Assembly: GCA_028023455.1 (NCBI GenBank)
Contig: JAQFVV010000031.1
Span: 808,001-872,000 of the forward strand
Direction of reading: 5' to 3'
DNA: 64,000 nucleotides
Source of the DNA: Epiperipatus broadwayi
Taxonomy: Eukaryota > Onychophora > Udeonychophora > Euonychophora > Peripatidae
Positions within the stretch are counted from its first letter, which is position 1; each line of letters starts with the position of its first letter. Under the pieces are notes generated by a model that saw only the letters and a program-made list of their open reading frames with translations, searched no databases and was not told the origin of the DNA. Shown one piece after another: positions 12,011 through 24,291 of the stretch. Both the position numbers and the translations under genes were made by a program.

Positions 12011-13740
12011 CTTTCAACTGACCAGATAAATAAGATGTTTTTAATAGAAGGAAGAAAGCATTCACCTGCATTCAAAGAAGATGAATTAATCTACTGATAA
12101 ATATTAATCATCAAGTCCAATTAATTGTTACAACAACTGATTTTAAACTCAAGAAAATTTACAAATGGGAAAACAACTGCTGTATTTCATCCACATGCTT
12201 GACAGGAAGAGAAGAAAAATTAATATAATGATTTCCAAATTGTCCACTAAAGCAAATAACCTCAATAGAGTCATCATCATTAAATAGTTATACACCTCAA
12301 GAAAGAGATTGTTCCCACATAAAACAGAAATAGTAGCTGCAGAAATATAGACAAGTTTGAACCCTTGGAAATTCGCCACAAACAAAAGATCGGTAATATG
12401 ACTTTTTATATCTATTTTCTTTATGATATCAGTCTTAATAAACATTTTAGCAATAAAGTGGTATATTTTATTTAAAGAACTTTTAAAGACTATTCAGATC
12501 AATTAAAAACAAGAATGTCTTACTAAAAATAACTTTGAGCTTCATAAATGACCTTGAATGTATGAAAATTATTTGTTTATTAATTTTACAACATTAATGT
12601 GTAAAACAATTTTTTTTTATGGTGCTATGATTTTAGTTTTAACTGATATATTATTATTATTTTGGTTTTTAATAATATTTTGTTATTATGGGATAAAACA
12701 CGCACATACATAATAATGATATTTTATATGTGTATAATTGTGAGTGAATGTGAAATAACAAGTAGTATTAGAATATTAGATTAGTTTGTTTCAACTTAAG
12801 TATAGATTTCAGCGCTTGGAAGGGAGGGGGAGATAATGATTTAAAACTCTTTTCTAAAACTTGCTCTTTCAATTCTACTAACATTTTTTTTTTTACATTC
12901 TATTTACATGTTGGATTTTTAAAGTATGTATGCTAATGAGCAGATTATATATTTTTTTTTAAATACTTTTCTCATGGAGTGAAAATCATGGTCAATGTGA
13001 CATCCAACTTAATACAAAATACATTTGAAGGGAAAGGGGGAAGAACTTAAAATTAATCTGAGGATTGTTATATAATTAATTATTATTATTATTATTATTC
13101 ATGTCAATTTTCATATTTAACTAGAAATTTTTATGTATATGTTAGAAATGTAGTAATAAATATTAGTTTGTTTTATTAAACGAGGCGTATATATTTCATT
13201 AAGTGTAGTCTTTGTTAAGTGTGATTATTCATCATCATCAATGGTTGAATATTAGTTATTTAAGATATAAGTAAATATGCTAAAATTAAGCAATAATTAT
13301 GAATTTCTTTATAAAAATTAGTTTTATGTTTAGGCTTAGTCCTAGAGCTGTAGTTGAAACCATTGTCATTATTGTTATTATTATCATCATCATCATCATC
13401 GTCATCAACATTTTAATTAATGAGCTGTTTAACTGTTTAAAGGCCATAAATAAATATTGATTTTATAATATTTAGTGATTTCTTAGTATTATTATAACCA
13501 CATCCCATCATCTATTTCATGCAAGGATGAGTGAATTGCCATCCTAAATTAGTTATATATAATCTGAGCTAGTGAACTTATAAAAATATTGAAACACATT
13601 TGTTATGTTAAGATCTGAGAAATGATTTATGTTCAATGAACTCCACTGTGGTTTAAAGATGTTTTACTTTTACCTAACTATTAGTGCTTCTAGTGATATG
13701 GCTCAAAAAGCAAAATCTCTCATTTTTATTAGAAATAAAG
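12011..13740. other. AT-rich sequence with short ATT and ATC microsatellites
   Basis: Contains (ATT)n near 13079-13099 and (ATC)n near 13384-13402. A 98-codon minus-strand ORF at 12149-12445 has no family features and is treated as chance. Confidence 0.5.
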
Positions 13741-13845
13741 TACCAAAAAGGGATTCAAACCCGGTACATGTGAAAGGTTATCAGATATAACCGTGTCTAG
13801 ATTCAGATAATCTAGTGGTGCCCTGCTAGACCATATTCACTTAGT
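13741..13845 (-). repeat. tRNA-like SINE fragment
   Basis: Read on the minus strand, TGGTCTAGCAGGG looks like a polymerase III A box. About 60 bases later GGGTTTGAATCCC is a near-perfect B box. The sequence between does not fold as a normal tRNA and is too long, so this is a tRNA-derived repeat rather than a functional tRNA. Confidence 0.5.
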
Positions 13846-15113
13846 ATTTGTTTAAACATGCACTTAACATCAAACCAAGAAAGGAAAGTGGATAAAACCT
13901 ACAGTCTGTATACCTGAGTTAGATTTTATTGAAATTATTAGTGTACTCACTTCACGTGATTTCATATACCTGAGTCAAAATACAATGGTTATTAACAATT
14001 TGCTTATAATTCTTGATATTTGGACTCCTTTACTTATGATCATTCTATGGACTACTCAGGTATGGTAATATCTTTTTTTTTGATTCTTTATTTAGGTTAC
14101 AATATATATATCCCTTTCAACACATCTATAGCTCATCACTTATCTGATTTAAATATTACTGAGAGTATAAAGGAAAATTTGTATCTCTTAAAGAATTGGA
14201 AATTTTTCTCCACAAAAAACAGTTTAATATTAATCTAAACATTATTTAACTTCTATATAATTCTATCCCATTCAGAATACAAGCAGACCTTTATCATAAA
14301 ATATGGTGAAAAGTCCATCATTTGTGTTAACAACTGCATAAGATGTTCCTATTATATATTCCAAATCCTGAATATGTTTTTTCTGATGACAATGATAGAA
14401 AACAATATCAAAACATTACATGACTTTTTTAACATTTAACATACACTTTCAAATGCAACTACTCCAAATCCATCTATTATAAACTTGAATAAGTATAGTT
14501 AACTAGATGATATTGCTATTACATCCACAGTTCCAGAATGGTTTCCAGTTTATGGTATTCATCAATGAAGACTTGTAAATGTAATGCACCTTTTATTTTA
14601 TTTATATTATATTTTTATATTATTACATAAATAATATGAAATTCTAAACAATTAAAGAATTTGAAACCAAGCCAACTTATTTGTACAATTATATAAAGCT
14701 GTCCCTAAATTTGTTGTGGATGTTGTTTAATGCATTAAATTATTTTTTAAATAAATGTAAAAAGGTTCTCCAATTAATGCATTTTCCCAAAATAACACTA
14801 TATAAAAAAAAAAATTTAAATCACAATAAAAGCAACAGAACTTATGAAGAAAAGAGAGGGAGCATATTGAATGCATGAAAGTATTGTTTTTCAAAAAAAA
14901 ATATTTAAAAATTTTTTGGAAACATTTCTGCTTCCAGTTCCTAAAGTTCTTAAACAAAGAAAGAGCAATGTAAATAAAATATGAGAAGCTTTTATTAAGA
15001 GATCTGCAATTTTGTCTTAAATTATTCAGAACTATTTATTTCATCAGAAATATGATTACTTTTACTATCATTTAAATACAGTACTATTGATTTTCCCCTT
15101 CATTTGTATTTGT
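13846..15113. other. AT-rich sequence without recognisable genes
   Basis: Chance ORFs of 65-76 codons with low-complexity translations lie on both strands. No family match. Confidence 0.5.
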
Positions 15114-15324
15114 AATTCAAATTTGCAAACATTTGCTCATCTGTGTATTGAAGTGGTTTGTTTCTTCTTTATAACCTAATGCTAAGTGCAAATTCAGTGA
15201 AATTCACTGTAATCACAGCTCTCGTGTTTATGGTGAACTTCACTGAAAGTTCACTTAGCATTACTTATAGAGAAGAAAAAAATTACTTTGTTACACAGAT
15301 GAACAGCATTTGCAAATTTGAATT
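15114..15324. mobile_element. 211-bp foldback (palindromic MITE-like) element
   Basis: The whole segment is an imperfect palindrome. The left arm starts aattcaaatttgcaaa and the right arm ends tttgcaaatttgaatt. Further in, catctgtgta, cttctttataa and aatgctaagtg on the left are matched by complements on the right. The centre holds cagtgaaattcactg. Homology between the arms fades outside these limits. Its shape is that of a foldback MITE; superfamily unknown, and no clear target duplication was found. Confidence 0.7.
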
Positions 15325-16257
15325 AAATGTAGTAACTACATTTTATAAATAGTATTTTTATTTCTAAGTTTATATGTTTGATAATGAATTACATCTTAAT
15401 GGATTTTTTTTTCATTTTTATTATTAATTTGTAAACTGTATAACACTTATGAGCAACTTCCAAGCCAGATCCATCCCTTTACGACTTTTGACCAGGCCTG
15501 CCACTAATTTGCTTCAATCATGTTTGATTCTGATTGTCAAATTTTTGAGTAGAGTCTAGTGAGAGTTATGTTTGATTTTTATTTTTTGTGCTATTAAATA
15601 ATTATGTTATTTAATAAATTTATATTTTATATCTTTATTTAAGTCTTCTCATGATTAAAATTAAAAAAACTAAAATTATTAATATTTTAAAATAGTGAAA
15701 ATAAATGTGAAAACGAAGTTCTTAGTGATAACAAAAAAGCATGTCTTAATTAGCTGGTTGGAACGTGTTGAAAAGGCTAGAACGAAATATTAGAATTGTA
15801 TAACATTAAAAAAATGATATATTTACAATTAATTATTATCAAAGAAACAAAAAAAATTATAAAAGTTAATAAATTATTTACTGTTATTAAAAAATTATTC
15901 CCTACTGTTTTTGCAAAAGCAATTTTTGTAAAGCCAGCAATGGCAATTTCTGCTTTCTCATAACATATTTCCTATGAGTAATCTGTTTTAAAAGAAAATA
16001 TTTTCAAAGACAATTATCCCTACTAGTGAAGTAATTTTTGATTTAATAATAAATGTTTTACAAAAATATTGTTGTAATCATTAATAATTACTGAAAATCA
16101 CATTTTTTTTGTCTTATTTAGCTCCTCTCAGAATTAATACTTTAAATAGTTAAGCTGATGTCATATGACACTGCAAAACACATCTCATTTTCTCCCATCA
16201 AGATCTCTCTCTCATTTTGACTAGCAGTGTGTGAATGTGTTACAACTTATCATTTTG
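15325..16257. other. AT-rich sequence without recognisable genes
   Basis: Nothing recognisable. A word caggcctgcc at 15493 was considered as a hAT terminus and not accepted. Confidence 0.5.
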
Positions 16258-16435
16258 ATATTTGCATTGGGGTTGTGCCTTGTTCAGTGCCTGCATTTAT
16301 ATTGTGTTCTATCCACAGTGTAAAAAGCAGTTTTGTTTTTATTTTAATATTTGCATTGGTGTTGTGTCTTGTTAAGTGCCTGCATTTATATTGTTTTCTG
16401 TTCGGTATCTGCATTATTAAAAAGTTTTGTTTGAC
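16258..16435. repeat. Two-copy direct repeat, period 89 bp
   Basis: atatttgcattgg followed by ttgtgyctt and gtgcctgcatttatattg occurs at 16258 and again at 16347. It lies directly upstream of the hAT transposase relic and may belong to that element's 5' non-coding part. Confidence 0.75.
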
Positions 16436-16468
16436 AGTTCTGAATATATAGCTTTGAAATTTGGAACA

Positions 16469-18221
16469 ATGTCAGGGATTATCTCAAAAAAAAGAAAAGT
16501 AGATAAGAGAATCGTCAATTTCAAGACAACTGGACAGAAAAGTATTATTTTATTCTGAATAAAGGTTTGCCTATATGTTTGCTGAGCAATGAATCCGTAT
16601 CAGTCAACAAAGACTACAACTTGAAGAGATACCTTACTTCAAAACATGTGGATCATTAAAAATTGATGGACAACTATGAAAAGATGAAATAAAGAAATTG
16701 AAGAAAAACTTGGATACCCAGCAGCAAATGTTCATCAAGCAAAGAATGCAGCACAGAAGTATTATGAAAGGCAGCTTTGTGTTAAGAGCAAAAATTGCTA
16801 AGTATTCTAAATCATTTGGTGAAAAAGAATTTATCAAAGAATGTCTGTTGGATATTGCAAGTATAATATATCCTGAAAAGAAAAAAGATTTTGAGAATAT
16901 TAGTTTGTCAAGATGTACTGTTGTCCGGTGGATAAAAATCATGGTTGAAGATTGCTAGATTCAAAGCATTTTCAATTGCTTTGGATGACAGCACTGATGC
17001 CTCTGATACAGCATAACCAGAAATATTTATTTGGGGAGTTGATGTGAATTTTAATATCACAGAAGAATTGTTGGCACTTCAGCCATTAAAAGGAACAACT
17101 ACTGGTGAAGATATATTTAAGGAAGTCAAAACAGTCTTTGATATTTGGGCTTAAATGGAGTTCATTATCTGGCATATGCACTGATCGAGCCCCTGCAATG
17201 GTTGATTAATAAAAGGGATTTATTGGAATAGTTCATGAAAAAGCAATAGAACTACGGATCCATCTGAAAAATATAACATATTTTCATTGTATTATTCACC
17301 AACAAAATCTGTGTGCAAAATCAATTAAATTTACAAATGTTATGGAAGTTGTAGCAGCCAGTTTTAACTTTATTAAGTCCCACATGCACTTAATCACCAC
17401 CAATTTAAGGAATATTTGGCAGACTTATTTTCAGATTATGAAAATGTGTCATTATTGTGAAGTAAGGTATTTGAGCAAAAGTAAAATGTTAAAATTATTT
17501 TATGATCTGAGACAAGACATATCAGATTTTATGGACATAAAAAGAAAAACAATTAACCAAGTAAGAGATGATGAGTGGGTGTGTGATTTAGAATTCCTTG
17601 TAGATGTTAGTGGATATCTAAATGAACTTAATCTTAAATTGCAAAAATTGGGACAATTGATTCATGAACTGTATAGACATGTCAGTGCTTTTTGTAATAA
17701 ACTAAAATTGTTGGAAAGTCAGAGAAGAGCTAAAAATTGTTACCATTTTCCTATTCTAGCAACTCATAAAAATATACCTTATAATTGTTATGGAGATGAA
17801 CTGAAGGCATTTAATAGAACAATTTGATACAAGGTTTGCTGACTTCCAAAAAAAGGCTCCATATTCACTATATTTTTTTGTTTGATGGATACTAATATAA
17901 ATCAAGTACCAGAAAATTTGAAGATGGAACTTATTGAGGTTCAAACGGATTTAGTGCTAAAATTACAGTTTTAACAACATTGCTTTGACGGATTTTTATA
18001 AACATTTGGTGGAAGAAAAATATAGAAATTTACGTGCCTTTTCAAGAATAATTATTTGTTTTTTGGGCAGCACATATATGTGTAATAAGTTTTTTTCTAG
18101 AATGAAATTTAATAAATCAAAAATTCAGACAAGAATAACGGATGAAAACCTTGAAAATTCTATGTGTTTGTTCTTAAGCCCCATCAATATTGATAGTCTC
18201 ATTGTTGAAGTACAAGGCTAA
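16469..18221 (+). pseudogene. hAT transposase pseudogene, GTF2IRD2-like type
   Basis: Fragments in several frames line up with a hAT transposase of the kind annotated in animals as GTF2IRD2-like. An ATG at 16469 opens MSGIISKKRKVDKRIVNFK. About 16560-16655 encodes a degenerate BED zinc finger, CLLSNESVSVNKDYNLKRYL, where the second Cys is Ser and a His is Tyr. 16698-16958 encodes FIKECLLDIASIIYPEKKK and SLSRCTVVRW. Next comes the RNase H-like core with ALDDSTDASDT. 17342-17827 encodes the long helical part with EVRYLSKSKMLKLFYDLR. 17985-18221 is the C-terminal dimerisation region with DFYKHLVEEKYRNLR and CFLGSTYMCNKFFSRMKFNK. Stops and frameshifts separate all blocks, so it is dead. The family match is from remembered motif patterns, not a search. 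Confidence 0.85.
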
Positions 18222-18343
18222 TCCTTGCGTTAAATTGTTATGTCATTATTATGAAATTTATGTAGCCCTTTATCATTCACTATTACTTTGTACTATTTAA
18301 TTATGTGATCCAACCCTTGACTCGAAGACAGAAAGAAAATTTC

Positions 18344-18375
18344 GCCCCTGAACTAGGAAAGGTTGCCCATGCCTG
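18344..18375 (+). repeat. Candidate 3' terminal inverted repeat of the hAT relic
   Basis: About 120 bp after the transposase remnant, the plus strand ends ...aaggttgcccatgcctg. Its reverse complement, CAGGCATGGGCAACCTT, has the 'CAGnnnTGGCAACC' look of hAT ends. The matching 5' end and an 8-bp duplication were not found. Confidence 0.4.
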
Positions 18376-18741
18376 CTCTATAATATATCATAATATATGA
18401 ATGTTGTATTCTCCCAAACTATTTCTGGTCATATATATATATATAAAAGAATTAATATTTAGCAGCTATGAAAAGTAATATCATTTGTTAGTTTAATGAA
18501 CTAATAATGCATATTTTCTTAATGCCTAAACAGATAGCTGGTAGCCTTTTGGTCACATTGACTCAATATAAACATCATAAATATACAGTGCACAAAGCAA
18601 GCACATATAACATATGTAAATATTTATATTTCACTTGTGATAATCTATTTAAATAGCTAATTACATTCTTTTCTTTACTTTCATTCCTATTATTGCAATC
18701 ATCCTTATTAATGATACCTTTGATAAATTGTAGTTTGCTGG

Positions 18742-18765
18742 TCATCATCATCATCATCATCATCA

Positions 18766-18832
<67 letters not shown>
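18742..18832. repeat. Microsatellite (TCA)n then (TTA)n
   Basis: A TCA run switches near 18769 to a TTA run of about 20 units. ORFs across it (poly-Ile on plus, poly-Met on minus) are artefacts of the repeat. Confidence 0.95.
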
Positions 18833-18833
<1 letters not shown>

Positions 18834-18896
18834 GCATCACTATTAACTAAACATAATTATATCTCTGTTATCACTCATCAACAACTATATTTTTAC

Positions 18897-19010
18897 ATTG
18901 GAGATCATTTATCTTTTTCACATGTGTGTGGTCATGGGTTGTATGAGATAGAGTGGATAGCTGAAGGGAGCTTGAAAGTCTGTGTTTAAATACTCTATAT
19001 TACATCTAAA
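18897..19010 (+). repeat. SINE-like repeat, family A, copy 1
   Basis: Shares with 19371-19486 and 51281-51400 the core 'gtgtgtggtcatg', 'gagatagagtggatagctgaa', 'gcttgaaagtctg' and a terminal B-box-like 'gttYaaatnc'. The A-box-like gtggtcatg and B-box-like end suggest tRNA origin. This copy has a mutated B box (gtttaaatact). Confidence 0.6.
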
Positions 19011-19370
19011 CTCCAAGTATATTAATTAATCTTGTATTTTAAATATTATAAATTCATCCTGTATCCTAGCCATCCCTCTTCTGTGTATTTAAATGGACAA
19101 GTTCCTATATATGAGTGATTGGATTGACTTAAAGTCAACATGGGCATGACAATAATAATGGCACTAACAGAGGATTTGAACATTTCATCTTCAGATTTTC
19201 AATAGTATGGATGGCTGAAGAGTTGGAGGGTGAAGTAGATTGAAGCATGTCCATTAAAGAATGAAGATTTGCTATATTAATATAAAACAAGCACTGATTA
19301 TTTATATAAATATTGTAGAAAATGATAATCTGGACCAACTGATGAGTGCTGGTTTAGCATGAAATACATA

Positions 19371-19486
19371 TATTGGAGATTATTTATCTTTTGGAGATGT
19401 GTGTGGTCATGTGTATTGCTTGTATAAAATAGAGTGAATAGCTGAAAGGAGCTTGGAAGTCCGTGTTCAAATTCCCTATATATAAT
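19371..19486 (+). repeat. SINE-like repeat, family A, copy 2
   Basis: Same core as the copy at 18897. It begins tattggagattatttatc and ends with a B-box-like gttcaaattccc. It lies 474 bp downstream in the same orientation. Confidence 0.6.
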
Positions 19487-19839
19487 ACTTATATAATAGT
19501 ACACTAGTTTCTGCCTATTGATAGATTTAATCACCAACTAATCAACAGAAATGAATGACCTATTCCCAACATTCATTTTCTATTACAAAAGGTTGTTTTT
19601 TTTCATTTGACTAAAAAAATGTCCATATCCTCTAAAAAATCATAAAATGCTCTACTTATATAATGGATTAATATAAAAATAATTTTTAAAGCCTAATAAA
19701 ATAGTTTTTAAATAAAAAATGATGAGGCAGAAAACTGATAAAAACTAGTTATTAACTGTTGTTTGAATTTGTTTTTATTAAATTTAAATCTAAAAACTTA
19801 TAAAATTGAGTAAGATTATCAAAAAAATAGAAAATTATT

Positions 19840-20250
19840 AAACTTGCCTTGTCTGTGTTTTTGGTGGTATGCCAACATTTTTGAATTAACAATGAAAAAA
19901 AATGTGTTCCTGTTTAGAATTTGAATTCACAACCTTATCCTTACCAAGAAAACTCCTTAACAACTGAGCCAATGAAAATATTATGTTTGTAGAATAAAAT
20001 TTTATTAATATTGATTTCATTATTAAAATAAATATATATATCTGACTGAAACATTACATTTGTAGAATAAAATTTTATAAGTCAATACAGTATACAAATA
20101 TTTTAAATGCTTTTATATTAACTTGTCCTGTCTGTGTTTCTGCCAAGTATGTCTACATTTTTTAATTAACAATGAAAAAAAATCTATTCCTATTTAGGAC
20201 TTAAATTCATAACCTTACGCGTCCCAAGAAAACTCCTTAACAACTGAGCC
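19840..20250 (-). repeat. Tandemly duplicated 280-bp tRNA-like repeat (family B)
   Basis: The words 'aattaacaatgaaaaaaa', 'attcayaacctta' and aactccttaacaactgagcc recur 280 bp apart (19951 and 20231). On the minus strand, GGCTCAGTTGTTAAGGAG looks like an A box and GGTTGTGAATTCAAAT like a weak B box. The second copy is cut at 20250 by a LINE and resumes at 22241. Confidence 0.7.
20231..20250. repeat. Target-site duplication, left copy
   Basis: aactccttaacaactgagcc here is identical to 22221-22240, on the other side of the LINE. The same word in the uninterrupted first repeat copy (19951-19970) shows the pre-insertion state. Confidence 0.93.
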
Positions 20251-22220
20251 ACCATGCCATTAAGGGTAGACGTGCAGTAAATGCTGCCTTAAAAATTCAT
20301 GAGGCTATTAAATATGCAAGGGATTGGAACTTAATCCAATATTATGCTATCCAAATAGATTTTAAGGCTGCTTTCGATCTGGTCCATTGGTCATATTTGA
20401 TTCAGTCCCTCCGTCTTTTAATCCCAGATCACATATGGTTGGTGAATGCAGTTGAAAACTATATTAAAAATAGTAAATCTCTCTTAAAAACTTTATGAGA
20501 AGATCTGATTTTTTTATCCCTATGAGGGGTATTCCACAGGGTTCTCCCCTTGGGCTCTTCTGTTTGCAGTTTATATAGACCCTCTTGTTCATAAGATTGA
20601 GAATCTCGTACCCGGCCTTTGTCTTCCGCACTTGGGATTGCCGGTAGCTGTCACAGCATTCATTGATGATATTATTATAATATTTCAAAACGGCTATAAT
20701 ATCCAAGTTGTGATGAATATCTTAGAAAATTTTCAGGCTGAGACTGGCTCAATTATTCAACCAACCAAGTCTGCAGTCTGGCAGTTAGCTACAGGTAAAA
20801 AAATGCTATCTAACTTTATGGCGCTCCCGTCTGCTTCCTTGGGCATACCATTACATATGTCCAAGACTAAAATGAACACTTACTTGAATAAATTAATTAT
20901 TAAAAAAATTGAAGATAAAATAAGTAATTTCTCATCACTTAAATTTTATGAAATTTACCAGAGCGTTAATTTTTAATTCCATTGTTTCAGGGATTTTGGC
21001 ATACTATGCACCCTGGGTAGCCCTACATAACAAAACAATACTCAGAATAAATCAGATTGCAAAGAAATATGTCTGGGGTAGAGATTCAAGATGGATCTCA
21101 ATATCAACCTTGCAGATGCCAAAAAAAAAAAGGAGGTCTTGGCCCGATTGATCCAGGGCTATACGTATCCTACATCAAGACAAGTACATTTATTAACTTA
21201 ATTAAAAGTCAATTTCTTGGGGCTTCTGTTGATCTTGCCGGCACCTTTAACGAAATAGGATGTAAAGAAAGATCTTTTATAGCTGATCTATTCATTGCTT
21301 ATAGGGATCTCTAGGATGATATGAATGTGTCCAATTTGGAAGGTATTAAATATAAAAACTTAAGTAATCATTTTAAAAGTCATGGCAATGCATGGTTGGA
21401 GATATCAAAGAAAAATGTGTTGAAAAAGTTCCACTCTATATATGCACCCCAATCCTACTTGAAATTTGTTTTCAAACTAATGAATGGCTTGTTTCCAACA
21501 ACTAAGGTTCTAAATGAAAGACTACATATGAATTTAGACCCAGTCTGTTCACTGTGCAAATCTGGTAATGAGACTTTTCAGCATCTATTTGAAGACTGTT
21601 CAGTATTTAGGCAGATAAGAGCTAAATTGTTCCACAGGCGAATCATAAACTTAAAACTTTTGCTTAGTCAATACATTGAGAAATTTAACCCTCACAATGC
21701 AATGGTGACTGTGCATACCCTTAAGACAATATGGTATATACGATGTACTATGATATTTGACAACAAGAAATTCAACTGGCTGAAAAAACTCTATAGCGAT
21801 TGGGAAACTTATTTCAGTCAATGTCTGAGATACTTGCCAAGGAAGACGATGAATCAAATCTGGGGTGGTCCTGGAATAACTCTATGTGAGATTATCAGAT
21901 GAACATTTGTCTTGAATAAAGGTTTAATTCTTATGTGTGGCTTATTCCTTGGGCTAATTAATCATTTTGTTACATGCTTTGTTCATCTGAGTTGCATGTC
22001 TTAGAATCTCCTTCTGGTACAGTGATGCAAGTCAATCTCCTTGAGTTTAGGATAACTAATTAATTGCCTGCAGACTTTTTGTCTTAATAGTGGAATATAT
22101 CAAATTCTTTGTGTTTTGGTATACAAAACTGTAACATATTTATCATTTGTTTAATTACTTGTATAAATTGTAAATATTTATTGTGTTAATGAAGGTTTTT
22201 TATTAAAAAAAAAAAAAAAA
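20251..22220 (+). pseudogene. 5'-truncated LINE (L1/Tx1-like) reverse transcriptase
   Basis: A 1.97-kb non-LTR retrotransposon copy that begins inside the reverse transcriptase domain and ends in an A-tail. Early codons (about 20262-20410) encode KIHEAIKYARDW and YAIQIDFKAAFDLVHWSYL, the region holding the first catalytic Asp. About 20499-20555, in a shifted frame, encodes RGIPQGSPLG. 20632-20976 contains AFIDDIII, the second catalytic motif (usually A-D-D). 21321-21902 (193 codons) is the C-terminal domain with a zinc-ribbon-like motif CSLCKSGNETFQHLFEDC. That ribbon places it near L1/Tx1-type elements, by remembered pattern. At least three frameshifts and several stops make it inactive. The 3' untranslated part runs from about 21903 to a 16-base A-tail at 22205-22220. 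Confidence 0.88.
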
Positions 22221-22240
22221 AACTCCTTAACAACTGAGCC

Positions 22241-22370
22241 AATGAAAATATTACGTTTGTAGAAATAAATTTAATATCGATATCATTATTAAATTAATTA
22301 AAATTAAAAAAATGTCTCATGGAAACATTACAATTGTAAAACAAAATGTTTATATTCATTTAACTCATAC
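22241..22370 (-). repeat. Continuation of interrupted family B repeat
   Basis: After the right-hand duplication (22221-22240), the text aatgaaaatatta.gtttgtagaa continues exactly as in the uninterrupted copy at 19971 onward. This proves the LINE split a pre-existing repeat. Confidence 0.8.
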
Positions 22371-23371
22371 TTAATTAAATAGCCAATATATAAATATTTT
22401 TAGAGAGGAGACACATGATATTTAAATTTAGAATTTGTTTGTTACAAGGCAATTTTTTTAATTTTCATGTCTTATTATTAAATTATTATTTTTGTCAGAT
22501 TTTTTTTTGTACTTTTAAGTATTTTTTTAAAATAATATGTAAATAAAAAGTAAAAAATGACACCATTTTTTTTTTTAAATAATGCTTTTATGTAAATTAG
22601 CAGACTACAAAGTACAAATAAAATAATTCCCTCTCAGTTAATTTACCATTCTTGGAAAATATCAGAGATCTTAAGAATCGAGAGTTGTTATAAAACTACT
22701 GGAAATTGCAGAAATACTGTTATTTCATAAAAGCATTTGAGGCTAATAAATTGTTTTATAACAAATCTAGATTCATTTGCTATCTTTATTACTCTTATAA
22801 TGCAATCAAAATCATCAATAATAGGTTGTAATTATATGAAACGTTGTAAAAATAATAAAGAAAGTAAATGATATTAATATTATACAGATTTGGCAATGCA
22901 ATAAGGAAGATAAAGTTATAAAACTAGATTCTTCAGATCTCTGTTATTTTCCAAGCATTATTTTTAAAAAATCCTTTTAAATCTTATTTTTCCTTTAAAT
23001 TTCTGGAATCTTCAATGACAATAAGAGCAATGTTTGTCTAATTGTCACATTCAGAACAAAAATATTATGCCTTATAACACTGTTTTTTGACAGGTGTTCC
23101 TTGGACCCTAATTTTTTTTTTAAAAAATATTTTATAAAATTATAACATATTAATGGAAAAGTAAAATAATTATCCTAAAGCAATTCATTATCTGGGATAT
23201 AATGCTCAATCAAATTGCAGAGTATGTACTTTATTTGCATTTTCGACTGTGCTAAGCTTCTCTCTTTATAATTATAATCATTCTTTGTATTTAATAGTCT
23301 TTTTTTTCTTTTTTCAGTTTGTATATATGTATTGCTTTGTATGTTATGTATGTACATCATATCACATAATT
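22371..23371. other. AT-rich sequence without recognisable genes
   Basis: No family, repeat or credible ORF was seen. Confidence 0.5.
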
Positions 23372-24291
23372 ACTATTCTTTATGCTTACACAAACTGTTT
23401 AAACAAAACTCTCCATACAGTAGCACCATTCAATGCAAGTCAGAGTAATTAATGGATGCAGGAAGGTTTGTATATAAAATTTCTATCTAGTGCCTACTCA
23501 TCCAATATCCCCAATATTAGTTTTTAGCTTGTGGCTTTCATCAGTGAAGAGTCTTGGATCTGAGAGCACTGCACCTAGATGTTAGGATTTAATGCAACCC
23601 TCAAGCAGTTACCTTTTACTTTATTAGCTAACTATAAACCTTTGAATCCAAAATGAAAATACAATAATGTTTTCAATTCAGCATTCATACTTTTTGGTGT
23701 GTTTGTCACCATAATCCTATTGGGCAAGATTGGTATTAAACCACTGAACATCACATGATCACCATTCTTTATGCTGGCTTGCACTGAGTGGCAATACTGT
23801 ATGGAGAGTTTTACCTCTGTTTAAACAGTTTGTGTAAGCATAAAGAATAGTGATCATGTGATGTTTAGTGGTTTAATACAAATTCTGCCCAATAGGATTA
23901 TAATGAATGTGGTTATTAAAGAACCAAAGACACCAAAAAGTATAGATGCTAAACTGAATTCAGATCCATATGACTATACAAGCTAATGAGCTTGAATTGA
24001 AAACATTATTGTGTTTTCATTTTGGACTCAAAGCTTTATAGTTAACTAAAAAAAAAAGTAAAAGATAAACTGCTGGAGGGTTGCATTAGATCCTAAGATA
24101 CAGGTGTAGTGCTCTCAGATACAAGACTCCTCACTGATGAAAGCCACAAACTAAAAAGTAATCTGGGGATATTAGATGAATAGGCACTAGATAGGGATTT
24201 TATGCACAAACCTTTCTGCACCCATTGATTACTCTGGCTTGTACTGAATGGCACTAATGTATGAAGTTTTGCCTCTGCATAAACATCATAA
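23372..24291. repeat. Large inverted repeat, arms about 400 bp
   Basis: The left arm (about 23395-23775) and right arm (about 23839-24291) are reverse complements of each other with indels. Examples: left atggctttcatcagtg-type, gcaaccctc, aatgttttcaattca, ctttttggtgt and cctattgggca are all matched on the right. The 63-bp spacer (23776-23838) is itself the complement of 23388-23445 (acacaaactgtttaaac...). This fits two head-to-head copies of one dispersed repeat, or a foldback element. No coding potential. Confidence 0.85.

Noticed and set aside
12149-12445. 98-codon minus-strand ORF
   Set aside because: Hydrophobic, low-complexity translation with no motif; length is not exceptional for this window.
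15493-15512. caggcctgcc as the 5' end of the 16469 hAT relic
   Set aside because: It matches the 3' end at only about 10 of 18 bases, and the flanking 8-mers (cttttgac, ctctataa) do not agree.
18575-18989. Poly-Met (minus) and poly-Ile (plus) ORFs
   Set aside because: They are translations of the ATC/ATT microsatellite.
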